A stretch of DNA of 6,659 bases, from positions 1-6,659 of the forward strand of contig JAKAVI010000347.1 of assembly GCA_021817355.1 (NCBI GenBank), given 5' to 3'. A model generated the notes under the pieces. That model worked only from the letters and a program-made list of their open reading frames with translations, made no database searches and had not been told where the DNA came from. Origin of the DNA: Pseudomonadota bacterium (GTDB taxonomy: Bacteria; Pseudomonadota; Alphaproteobacteria; Micropepsales; Micropepsaceae). Positions 1 through 6,262 of the stretch are shown here, one piece after another (the first letter of the stretch is position 1; every line of letters starts with the position of its first letter). The position numbers and the translations under genes are program-made.

Positions 1-526
1 AACAATAGCTGAAGCGGAGACTGTTGGCGTTGCGATGGGTCGCGCTTCGCCGTTCGGCGGTAGAGCCTGATATCGGCGCCAACCCCTCGCGCGCGAAGCG
101 CTCGGCCGTCTTCAGAGCGTTGGCATTCCAGCCTTCACGTGCCTCGTCGTTCTTGTAACCGGGTCCGGTGTCGATAATGAGCAACGCCTTAGTGCGTGCC
201 GGATGGGCCAGATGAAAGGCAAGGCTCATATAGCCTCCGAGCGACAGGCCGCCGATGATGGCGCGGTCCGCTCCCGCTGCGTCGAGCAAGGCGGCCATGT
301 CGGCCACGGTCGCCTCTTCAGAATAGGCGGAGGCGTCTTCGGGATAATCGCTGCGGCCGTGACCGCGCATGTCCCACAAAATCAGCCGGTAGGATTTTGC
401 CAATGGCGCGATTTGGCCGGCCCACATCTGTGAGGTTGCCGAATAACCATGGGTCAGAAGAAGCGCAGGTCCTTCGCCATGGCTTTCGTAATAGATCTTA
501 ACTCCGCCGCGATCGAGATAGGGCAT
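1..526 (-). CDS. Alpha/beta-fold hydrolase, C-terminus cut off by the window edge
   Basis: The reading frame starts at ATG 526 and is open to base 1, giving the first 175 residues. Visible features are those of the alpha/beta hydrolase fold. A strand ending in THG (residues 25-27) supplies the oxyanion-hole region, WDMRGHGRSD (51-60) is the typical loop of this family, and GLSLG (93-97) is the nucleophile elbow, with Ser95 as the predicted nucleophile. The catalytic Asp and His would lie in the missing C-terminal part, since relatives have about 250-280 residues. The start is supported by AGGAGG eight bases upstream. It is the last visible gene of the operon, 13 bp after the crotonase-like gene. 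The family includes enol-lactonases, C-C bond hydrolases and esterases. The neighbouring CoA-ester genes suggest hydrolysis of a pathway intermediate, but the substrate cannot be read. No signal peptide is visible, so it is probably cytoplasmic. Confidence 0.9.
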   Translation of the reverse strand, partial: MPYLDRGGVKIYYESHGEGPALLLTHGYSATSQMWAGQIAPLAKSYRLILWDMRGHGRSDYPEDASAYSEEATVADMAALLDAAGADRAIIGGLSLGGYMSLAFHLAHPARTKALLIIDTGPGYKNDEAREGWNANALKTAERFAREGLAPISGSTAERRSATHRNANSLRFSYC

Positions 527-534
527 GGCTTGCT

Positions 535-542
535 CCTCCTTA
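535..542 (-). promoter_or_regulatory. Ribosome binding site overlapping a stop codon
   Basis: On the minus strand the crotonase-like gene ends TAA and the sequence reads TAAGGAGG, so the Shine-Dalgarno core AGGAGG begins with the last base of the stop codon. It lies eight bases before the ATG of the hydrolase gene. This fixes that start and suggests that ribosomes finishing the upstream gene can reinitiate on the hydrolase. Confidence 0.8.
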
Positions 543-1325
543 GGTGCCGGTGAAATTGCCCGGTCGCCGTTCGGCGACCGCACGAATGCCTTCGGCAAAG
601 TCCCGGGTTTGGCGCAGTGCCGCCTGTGCGATAAATTCCTTGTCGGTTTGGATCTTTACCTGCTCGGCCAGGGCCTCGCGCAAGGTGGCGCGGGTGGACT
701 GGACAGCGAGCGGAGCGTTTTCCGCAAGTTCACGTGCCAGTGAAAGGGCCGCCCCGATAAGCTCGCCTGTCGGGACCACCTCGTCGACGAGCCCCCAGGA
801 CAGCGCCTCCTGCGGCTTGATGCGCCGCCCGGTCAGGCACATCAGCGTTGCCTTCTGCATGCCGATCACGCGCGGCAGGGTATGGCTGATGCCAAAGCCC
901 GGATGAAAGCCGAGCTTGACGAAATTCGCCGAGAAGCGCGCCTCAGGTGCTGCGATGCGAAAATCGGCGACAAGGGCAAGACCAAGTCCGGCGCCGATCG
1001 CGGCGCCCTGTATAGCCGCGACGATGGGCTTTTTGGCCGCAAAGAGCCGCACCGCTTCCTCATAAAGCTCATTGATACCGCGTGTGGACGATCCGCCAGT
1101 GGGTGCAGGGGCGGAAAAATCCGCCCCGGCGCAGAAGCTTTTGCCTGAGGCACAAAGCACTGTTGCGCGCAGATCGCTTCGGGCATCGATGACGGCAAGG
1201 GCGTTGGCCAGCTCGCGTATCATCTCGACCGTCACGTGATTATGTGGTGGCCGGTTCAGTTCGACGCGCGCCACCCTACCCTCGATATGGATGGAAATTT
1301 CGTCTTTAGGATCCTGCATCGCCAT
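540..1325 (-). CDS. Enoyl-CoA hydratase/isomerase-family (crotonase-fold) protein
   Basis: This 261-residue protein has the full crotonase fold at normal length. SGKSFCAGADF (60-70) and IQGAAIGAGLGLAL (105-118) form the two oxyanion-hole segments that hold the thioester carbonyl, followed by ADFRIAAPEARFS (120-132) and GFHPGFG (139-145). The two glutamates that add water in rat crotonase (Glu144, Glu164) align by eye with Gly115 and Phe135. It therefore binds an acyl-CoA but may not be an ordinary syn-hydratase. Isomerase, hydrolase or ring-modifying chemistry is equally possible. The start chosen is the ATG in TGATG, where it shares one base with the stop of the dehydrogenase gene. This gives the usual N-terminus beginning shortly before EISIHIEGRV. 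An in-frame ATG at 1364, preceded by GAGG, would add 13 residues read out of frame from the dehydrogenase tail and is less likely. It belongs to the CoA-transferase operon. Confidence 0.92.
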   Translation of the reverse strand: MAMQDPKDEISIHIEGRVARVELNRPPHNHVTVEMIRELANALAVIDARSDLRATVLCASGKSFCAGADFSAPAPTGGSSTRGINELYEEAVRLFAAKKPIVAAIQGAAIGAGLGLALVADFRIAAPEARFSANFVKLGFHPGFGISHTLPRVIGMQKATLMCLTGRRIKPQEALSWGLVDEVVPTGELIGAALSLARELAENAPLAVQSTRATLREALAEQVKIQTDKEFIAQAALRQTRDFAEGIRAVAERRPGNFTGT

Positions 1326-2491
1326 CACCGTTTGGTTCCCAGAAGATTGCGCGCCACCACCCATTTATGCACCTCGGTCGGCCCGTCGAATATCCGCATC
1401 GTGCGCAGGCGCGAGGCCATCAATTGCAGCGGCAGCTCCTTGGTCATGCCCATGGCGCCAAAGCATTGCATGGCGTGATCGACCACCTCCCATGCCATTT
1501 CGGTGGCATAGGACTTGATCATGGAGATTTCGAGCCTGACGTCGCGGCCCTGGTCGAGTTTCCAGGCACAGTCATAGGTCATCAGCCGCGCCGCATGGAT
1601 ACGGGTGGCCGCGTCAGCCACCCACCACTGGATCGCCTGCCGTTCGGAGAGAGGCTGGCCGAAGGTGACGCGCTGTGGCGCGAATTCGCACATCATGTCG
1701 AGCGCCCGGCTTGCCATGCCGATGGACCAGGCTGCCATCTGGATGCGGCGGGTGCCAAGACGCAGCTGCATGGGAGCAAAGCCCTGGCCCTCACGCCCCA
1801 AAAGTTTCCAACCTGCGACGCGGCAATCCTCCAGCACGACCTCATAGGTGTGGACGCCGCCGATCATGGGAATACGGCGCAGCACATTGAAGCCGGGGGT
1901 GGCCTTGTCGACGAGGAAGGCCGAGATGCCGCCGCGGGCGCGCTTTTCCTTGTCGGTCACGGCCATGACGATGGTGAAATCCGCCTCGGCGGCGCGGCTG
2001 GTCCAGATTTTACGGCCGTTCAGGACCCAGTCCTCGCCATCGCGTTCCGCGCGGGTGATCATGGCGGCGGGATCAGATCCGGCGCCCGGCTCGGAAATGG
2101 CGATGGCCGAGATCGTCTTGCCCGCCACATAGGGGGCGAGATAGGCCTCGCGCTGGCGCTCGTTCACCGTGGCCATGAGCATGCGCAGGTTGGGTGAATC
2201 CGGTGGCAGCGTATAAGGGGTGATGGTACGGCCCATTTCCTCATTGACGCCGACGAGGGCCACGGCAGGAAGATCAGTGCCACCCACATCTACCGGTGCA
2301 TCGAGCCCCCAAAGTCCGAGCCTGCGCGATACCTCATCGATGCGGCTGTGCTCCTCTGGGCCGATGCCAAGCCCCTTGCCACTGGCCTCACGCGCCAGAA
2401 CGGAGGGCTCCAAGGGTATCAATTCGTCCGCGACGAAGCGATGTACCAGCTCCTTCAACATGCGGTCTTCTTCAGAGAGCTCGAACTCCAT
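1325..2491 (-). CDS. Acyl-CoA dehydrogenase family protein
   Basis: This FAD-dependent enzyme introduces an alpha-beta double bond into an acyl-CoA and passes electrons to electron-transfer flavoprotein. Its 388 residues match the family. The N-terminal helical domain is followed by the flavin-contacting beta domain with AISEPGAGSD (131-140), then RVTFGQPL (274-281), whose Arg contacts FAD of the partner subunit. Near the C-terminus, RIFDGPTEVHK (366-376) occupies the catalytic-base loop, with Asp369 where short- and medium-chain enzymes have Glu. This DGP-x-EVH form resembles the ACAD10/11-type branch rather than classical fatty-acid enzymes. No Glu is evident at the alternative position used by isovaleryl-CoA dehydrogenase. 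ATG 2491 has GGAG five bases upstream. A GTG at 2497 overlapping the previous stop as GTGA would add two residues. The gene is translationally coupled to both neighbours. Confidence 0.95.
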   Translation of the reverse strand: MEFELSEEDRMLKELVHRFVADELIPLEPSVLAREASGKGLGIGPEEHSRIDEVSRRLGLWGLDAPVDVGGTDLPAVALVGVNEEMGRTITPYTLPPDSPNLRMLMATVNERQREAYLAPYVAGKTISAIAISEPGAGSDPAAMITRAERDGEDWVLNGRKIWTSRAAEADFTIVMAVTDKEKRARGGISAFLVDKATPGFNVLRRIPMIGGVHTYEVVLEDCRVAGWKLLGREGQGFAPMQLRLGTRRIQMAAWSIGMASRALDMMCEFAPQRVTFGQPLSERQAIQWWVADAATRIHAARLMTYDCAWKLDQGRDVRLEISMIKSYATEMAWEVVDHAMQCFGAMGMTKELPLQLMASRLRTMRIFDGPTEVHKWVVARNLLGTKR

Positions 2492-2493
2492 GC

Positions 2494-3735
2494 TCACTCC
2501 ATCGCCTGAGGTTGAATGATAATGCCGCGCGCCAGGAAGTCATCGATCTGCGCGTCCGTGACCCCTGCCTCACGCAGCAGCACACGGCTGTGTTCACCGA
2601 TCTGCGGCGCGGGTGAGCGTACGCTGGCCGGGGAGCGGGAAAATTTCGTGGTCGGGCGCACATAACGCAGCGTGCCTTCGGTGGGATGGGTCATGGTCCG
2701 AAAGAGCCCTGAAGCCTCAAGCTGGCGATGCCCAGGCAGTTCGTCGATGGCCAGCAGCGGGGACGCCGGAATGTCGAGGCGCTCGCAGATCGCCATCCAC
2801 TCGGCGCAGCTACGCTGGGCCGTCTCCTCGCCTAGCACCGCATAGAGCCTCTGGATGTTGGCGTTGCGCTGGTTGGGGTCTTCCAGCTCCAGGCTGGCTA
2901 GAAGATCCTCACGGCCGATGGCCTTGAAGAACGCGATCCAGTGGGCGGTGGTATAGGGCAGGATGGCGATGTATCCGTCCTTGGTGGGTGAGGGCGCGCG
3001 CCCGCCGCTGAGCAGCCGCGCATAGCCGGCAGGACCAGCTGGTGGCTCAAAGGTCATGCCGCCCAGATGTTCAGCCAGCATGAAGGACGCAAAGGTTTCG
3101 AACATGGGGACTTCGATGAACTGTCCTTCGCCGCTCCTCTGGCGATGAAACAGCGCGGCCAAGATCGCATTGGCGACCGCCATGCCAGCGGTCTTGTCGG
3201 CTACCAGCGTCGGTACATAGGCAGGCTGGTCGCGGCCGATGCTCACCATGGCAGCAAGCCCGCTGGCGGCTTGGATGATGTCGTCGAAGGCGGGTTTGGC
3301 GCGGTCCGGTCCGTCCTGATCAAAGCCGGTGGCCGCGCAATAGATGATCCGGGGGTTCAGCGCCCTCACCGCCTCATAGCCAAAGCCAAGCCGCGCGATC
3401 GCCTCCATACGTATGTTGTGAACCAGTACGTCGGCGGTCGGAATGAGGCGGGCAAAAAGGTTGGCGCCTTCTGTCGATTGCAGGTTGATGCCGAGCGAGC
3501 GCTTGTTACGATTGAGGGCAAGAAAGATGGAGCTCATGCCTTTGTGCAGCGAGACGCCGTTGGCACGCATCATGTCGCCTGAGGGGCCTTCCACCTTGAT
3601 GATGTCGGCGCCGTAATCGCCGAGGATCTGCGTCGCCAAGGGCCCGAGAACGACCGAAGTGAGATCGAGCACGCGAACGCCGGAAAGTGGTCCGGCCGCG
3701 TGCGGAAGCTCTCTGCTCTGCGTCCCAGCTGACAT
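2494..3735 (-). CDS. Class III (CaiB/BaiF family) CoA-transferase
   Basis: This 413-residue protein is of normal family length. It opens with the signature GPLSGVRVLDLTSVVLGP (15-32) and GDYGADIIKVEGP (39-51), and carries LNRNKRSLGINL (74-85), the usual CoA-contacting region. By comparison with formyl-CoA transferase and alpha-methylacyl-CoA racemase, the catalytic Asp that forms the acyl-enzyme anhydride should be Asp151 in PAFDDIIQ (148-155). The enzyme either moves CoA between acids or racemises a 2-methylacyl-CoA. Being first in an operon with a dehydrogenase and a crotonase, CoA transfer to activate the growth substrate is the better guess. ATG 3735 is the only reasonable start before the signature, but no strong ribosome binding site precedes it. 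The downstream dehydrogenase starts 2 bp after its TGA stop. A ruined IclR-type regulator lies divergently upstream. Confidence 0.95.
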   Translation of the reverse strand: MSAGTQSRELPHAAGPLSGVRVLDLTSVVLGPLATQILGDYGADIIKVEGPSGDMMRANGVSLHKGMSSIFLALNRNKRSLGINLQSTEGANLFARLIPTADVLVHNIRMEAIARLGFGYEAVRALNPRIIYCAATGFDQDGPDRAKPAFDDIIQAASGLAAMVSIGRDQPAYVPTLVADKTAGMAVANAILAALFHRQRSGEGQFIEVPMFETFASFMLAEHLGGMTFEPPAGPAGYARLLSGGRAPSPTKDGYIAILPYTTAHWIAFFKAIGREDLLASLELEDPNQRNANIQRLYAVLGEETAQRSCAEWMAICERLDIPASPLLAIDELPGHRQLEASGLFRTMTHPTEGTLRYVRPTTKFSRSPASVRSPAPQIGEHSRVLLREAGVTDAQIDDFLARGIIIQPQAME

Positions 3736-3788
3736 GGCATCAATTTATGGGAGGCGAGCGGGCTTGTATATCTGGCGTCGGAATTATT
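3736..3788. promoter_or_regulatory. Divergent intergenic region, probable promoter/operator of the operon
   Basis: This short stretch between the CoA-transferase start and the regulator remnant is clearly more AT-rich than its surroundings and must hold, or lie next to, the operon promoter. TGTATAT occurs twice on the plus strand (3765-3771 and 3790-3796) in direct orientation, 25 bp apart, about two and a half helical turns. These could be half-sites for a regulator. TATACA on the minus strand inside the first copy could serve as a -10 element, but no convincing -35 partner is visible. The assignment rests mainly on position. Confidence 0.35.
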
Positions 3789-4001
3789 ATGTATATGACC
3801 GTGCTCTGGCGGCGGAGCGCTGGGCAGGGGTGCCAAAGCGGTCAAATCGGTCAGGCAAGTGCTCGAGATCCTTGAATATCTCGAGTGCAAGCCCCGGCCC
3901 CTGGCGCCGAAGGAGATCACTCTAAAACCGGGCATGCGCTGTCGAGCGCCTCGATGCTGCTGAAATTCATCGCGGCCCAGGTGGGTAGGGGTCAGAGCTG
4001 A
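3789..4001 (+). pseudogene. Remnant of an IclR-family transcriptional regulator (DNA-binding head only)
   Basis: Frame 1 from 3832 reads AKAVKSVRQVLEILEYLE, then a Lys/Pro-rich turn and LAPKEIT. This is the start of an IclR-type winged helix-turn-helix. The recognition part, TGHALSSASMLLKFIAAQ, follows in frame 3 from 3927. One base missing from the A-run at 3924-3927 explains the break, and with five As the two halves join as EITLKTGHALSSAS, the length expected. Upstream, the ATGs at 3789 and 3795 are in frame 3, and one extra base near 3831 would be needed to reach AKAVKSV. Frame 1 itself has no ATG, GTG or TTG start after the stop at 3796-3798. Homology ends about 3980, so the roughly 180-residue effector-binding domain is gone. 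Its divergent placement suggests it once controlled the CoA-transferase operon. The HTH assignment is from motif memory, not a search. Confidence 0.72.
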
Positions 4002-4004
4002 CCC
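3989..4004. repeat. 16-bp near-palindrome at the end of the regulator remnant
   Basis: GGGTCAG and CTGACCC form a perfect 7-bp inverted repeat around a central AG. It begins within ten bases of the point where IclR similarity stops, so it may mark a recombination or insertion boundary. It could also be a protein-binding site. No T-run follows on the plus strand, so it is not a typical intrinsic terminator. Confidence 0.45.
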
Positions 4005-4164
4005 GATCTGCGGCATTGATCAAGCCATTCGACGGTTCGATAGGTCGTTGGTGTCGAATGACAGGAGGCACAGGCGTAGAGCGCCCTCCTAGGTCGCAGC
4101 CCGGTACTTGCGTTGGTGCCGATTAACGTCCCCGCACAAGAGCCGTTGGCGTGAAAGAGGGGCC
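4002..4164. other. Apparently non-coding gap with two small inverted repeats
   Basis: No frame here gives a recognisable protein. The frame reading through it on the minus strand is a continuation past a frameshift in the next pseudogene. It contains CATTCGAC (4026-4033) and its exact complement GTCGAATG (4053-4060), separated by 19 bp. Immediately after come AGGAGG (4063-4068) and CCTCCT (4085-4090), separated by 16 bp. They could be scars of a lost mobile element or chance. Confidence 0.35.
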
Positions 4165-4967
4165 TTACAATTCGGCCTCCAGCATCAATTTGGTGATCGT
4201 CGGCGGCACGGCGAGAAAACCGCCTGGACCCCCGCACCTTGAACCGCAGCTCTGCCGTCGCCGTATTGCGGATTATGGGCTCAAGCGGCACCGCTTCCAG
4301 TCCCGGCTCCGTGAACTCCACTGTCAGCGCCGGAGGAATGCGCCTGGGAACCGCAAAGATCAGGGGTTGGCCGTCTCCCAGTACATGAGCAGGCCTTTGA
4401 CGCCGGTTGTCTTCTGATGGACGAAAATCAAGGCCTGGTCCTGGCTGATGGCTTGCTCATTGTACGGGCTTTCCAAAACCACGACGCGGTTTTCGTCGGG
4501 CCACAGGTCCGACTTTGGCGGCGGTCCTGAAAGAATTTGAATCGAAAACCAATGCGCCCACGTCACAGCCGCCGTGTCCGTGTGCAGCAACGCGCTGTCG
4601 GATGGCGTGATCCAAAGATGGAGTGCGAGTCGATCGTCTATCGGTTTGGAGCAGCGGTAGATAATGTCATCGTCACGCGTATCGGTAACGGCGGGTGCCG
4701 GTCCACAATTGCCAGCGAAAGGCACATCAACGAGGTGGCTACGGAAATCGCAAAGATTGGTTCGCCAAACTGCGTCTCGTTTATCGCCCCCGCATAGTTG
4801 ATGCGGCCTGTGGCGTGATAGGAAATCCGCACACTTTTGACGCCGCCGCCGTCCGGCTGTTTGGCGGTCTTGGTCTCGATGTAGAGCGAGCCGTCCTTGT
4901 CCTGGCGAAACTCAAAGCAAAACGCACGATAGGAGGCTGTCTCTGATCTCAGGATGATCCGCCGCAT
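4165..4967 (-). pseudogene. Frameshifted gene for an unrecognised protein of about 267 residues
   Basis: Four overlapping minus-strand frames join into one protein if three single-base changes are corrected. Frame A from ATG 4967 encodes the start, including GGGVKSVRISYHATGRINYA. One base is missing near 4743, after which RSHLVDVPFAGNCGPAPAV continues in frame B. That frame contains ISQDQALIFVHQKTTGVKGL and ends at LMYWE. A second missing base near 4376 leads to DGQPLIFAVPRRIPPALTVE in frame C. One extra base in the C5 run at 4229-4233 (plus strand) leads to GPGGFLAVPPTITKLMLEAE-Leu and a TAA at 4167-4165. Each break leaves coding-like sequence on both sides with no large gap. I do not recognise the family. 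No signal peptide or membrane segment is evident. There is no clear ribosome binding site before ATG 4967. The breaks could be decay or, less likely, indel errors in the sequence. Confidence 0.65.
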
Positions 4968-4985
4968 CGTATAAGGCTCGCAAAT

Positions 4986-5516
4986 TCACGATGGGCGTTG
5001 CAATCCCAAACCGAGCGCGGCGGGTGCGGCGAAGGCCAGCAGAAAATCGGCGGCCTTCGAGGCACGGGACGCGGCGTTGATAATGGCGCGGGCGCCAATC
5101 TTCAAGACGGCCAGCCAGTTGCCGATATAGTCGGCATCGCGGTCGGGTTTCGATCCAAAAACGGTGGCGATCTTGTCGCGCAGCTCGGGATCGACGATTT
5201 CGAGGTGATGCTGGCCCACGAGAAAGCCCTGCAACACGAGGAGTCTTCCAATCTGGCGGGTCAGGATGTCGCTCCGGCGGGCGAGAACCGCAACCACTGC
5301 TTCAGGGTCCATTGCCGATAAGGCTGCGGCAGGCTCGGCTCCCGCTTCCAGGAATGGCGCGTCGGCTTCGTCCGTCAGATCGTTCATAAGAAAGTAGGTC
5401 TTCATGACGCCCAGTGCAGCACGCTCATGATTGCCCTCACCAATCCGCTTGAACAGGCTTTTGCCAGTGCCACGCAGCATGTCGACGATTCCGACGTGGG
5501 TCGCGATTGCTGCCAT
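4986..5516 (-). CDS. Unknown protein with an ArdC-like C-terminal tail
   Basis: This 176-residue ORF begins 14 bp after the nucleotidyltransferase stop and probably shares its transcript. Residues 1-110 are not recognised. They include a basic stretch GTGKSLFKRIGEG (16-28), an acidic Ala-rich middle, and a predicted helix ILTRQIGRLLVLQGFLVG (84-101). GTGKS is too close to the N-terminus and lacks a preceding strand to be called a P-loop. Residues 124-163, with DADYIGNWLAVLK and AASRASKAADFLLAF, resemble the C-terminal tail of ArdC/DUF1738 antirestriction proteins. The zinc-metallopeptidase motif (HExxH) that normally precedes this tail is absent. The ORF may therefore be an in-frame fusion of a mobile-element fragment onto another gene. 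ATG 5516 was chosen because the upstream ATG at 5594 would overlap the neighbour by 64 bases. The ribosome binding site is weak. Confidence 0.55.
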   Translation of the reverse strand: MAAIATHVGIVDMLRGTGKSLFKRIGEGNHERAALGVMKTYFLMNDLTDEADAPFLEAGAEPAAALSAMDPEAVVAVLARRSDILTRQIGRLLVLQGFLVGQHHLEIVDPELRDKIATVFGSKPDRDADYIGNWLAVLKIGARAIINAASRASKAADFLLAFAAPAALGLGLQRPS

Positions 5517-5530
5517 GCCGAGGTTCGCTT

Positions 5531-6262
5531 CTAGTCGCGCAGGCCCAAGGCGCGGAGCCAGACATCGATCTGGCCGAAGGCGTCCTGCTGCCACTGATCC
5601 AAAGAGCGGGGACCCTGAATTTCACTGCCGTCCACGAACTCGCGTAACCAAAGCGGACCAATGCGGTCGAAGTTGGCGAACTTTTCGTCGATATAGCGAA
5701 ACCCTTTTCCGCCGTTCTCGTGGGCAAGGAGGGGACGGCGATCGTCGGCCAAGGCCTGCAGGCCGGCCGGATAGTTCAGGACGCAGTAATAGATGTCATA
5801 CGCGTCCTTGCGCTTTTCGCGCTTGGCCAGCGCATGACCTTTCATGGCAAGCAGTGCCGGTATCCAGGCGATCGTGATTTCAACACGGTTGATGCCGCCT
5901 TCGGGTATTTCGGCTTCAATGGCGACCAGTTGCTGGAAGTGCAACGAAAGTTCGGCTCCGTCGGCCCGGATGACGGCAAAGTCATCGACCAGTGGGGGCA
6001 CATTCTTGATGAATTCGCCGTTGCGCGGCATCAGAAAATCGACGACGACATCGATAGGCTCACCGCCGCCCTTGGAATCGACCTGACGCACCAGCTGGAA
6101 ACGGCGCAAGCCGCCGCGCTGAGCATAGCCATGATCCATCAGCGTCTTGACCAGTTTGGCGTATTCCCCTTCGCCGAGCGCGGCCGGGTCCAGCCCCAGA
6201 TTGATATCGGCGGTGCCGACGTGACCCATTTCTTCGCTCTTGATGAGCAGGGACGTCATCAC
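5531..6262 (-). CDS. AbiEii-like nucleotidyltransferase-fold protein, probably N-terminally incomplete
   Basis: The 243-residue product resembles nucleotidyltransferases of the AbiEii/toxin type. GHVGTADINLGLD (13-25) matches the metal-binding strand, VVVDFL (72-77) offers a third acidic residue (Asp75), and MKGHALAKREKRKDAYDIY (140-158) matches the conserved Lys/Asp helix following the catalytic domain. Two features are odd. The second Asp of the usual DxD is Asn21, and the Gly-Gly/Gly-Ser helix expected about 20 residues before the HVGT strand is absent because the frame opens only a few codons before the start. Start options are GTG 6262 or ATG 6259, the latter with GGGAAG six bases upstream. 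In AbiE systems the antitoxin gene normally precedes the toxin, but none is recognisable upstream here. The downstream ORF is not AbiEi-like. It may be a defence or toxin-antitoxin relic, or a housekeeping-type transferase. Catalytic activity is doubtful. Confidence 0.65.
   Translation of the reverse strand: MMTSLLIKSEEMGHVGTADINLGLDPAALGEGEYAKLVKTLMDHGYAQRGGLRRFQLVRQVDSKGGGEPIDVVVDFLMPRNGEFIKNVPPLVDDFAVIRADGAELSLHFQQLVAIEAEIPEGGINRVEITIAWIPALLAMKGHALAKREKRKDAYDIYYCVLNYPAGLQALADDRRPLLAHENGGKGFRYIDEKFANFDRIGPLWLREFVDGSEIQGPRSLDQWQQDAFGQIDVWLRALGLRD

Noticed and set aside
1367..2197. Long plus-strand open frame (276 codons) opposite the acyl-CoA dehydrogenase
   Set aside because: It is the antisense shadow of a clearly conserved gene, is rich in His/Gly/Asp as GC-rich shadows are, and has no motif.
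3067..3582. Plus-strand open frame of 171 codons opposite the CoA-transferase
   Set aside because: It lies wholly within the recognised CoA-transferase gene on the other strand and has no recognisable motif.
3989..4004. Near-palindrome as a rho-independent terminator
   Set aside because: No run of T follows the stem on the plus strand, and the 2-bp loop is too short for a typical terminator.
3570..4016. Minus-strand frame of 148 codons across the operon promoter
   Set aside because: It runs antisense to the IclR remnant and out of frame into the CoA-transferase. The last part is the transferase signature read in the wrong frame.
5456..5475. GTGKS in the ArdC-tail ORF as a P-loop
   Set aside because: It is 16 residues from the chosen start with no hydrophobic strand of the right length before it and no Walker B motif after it.
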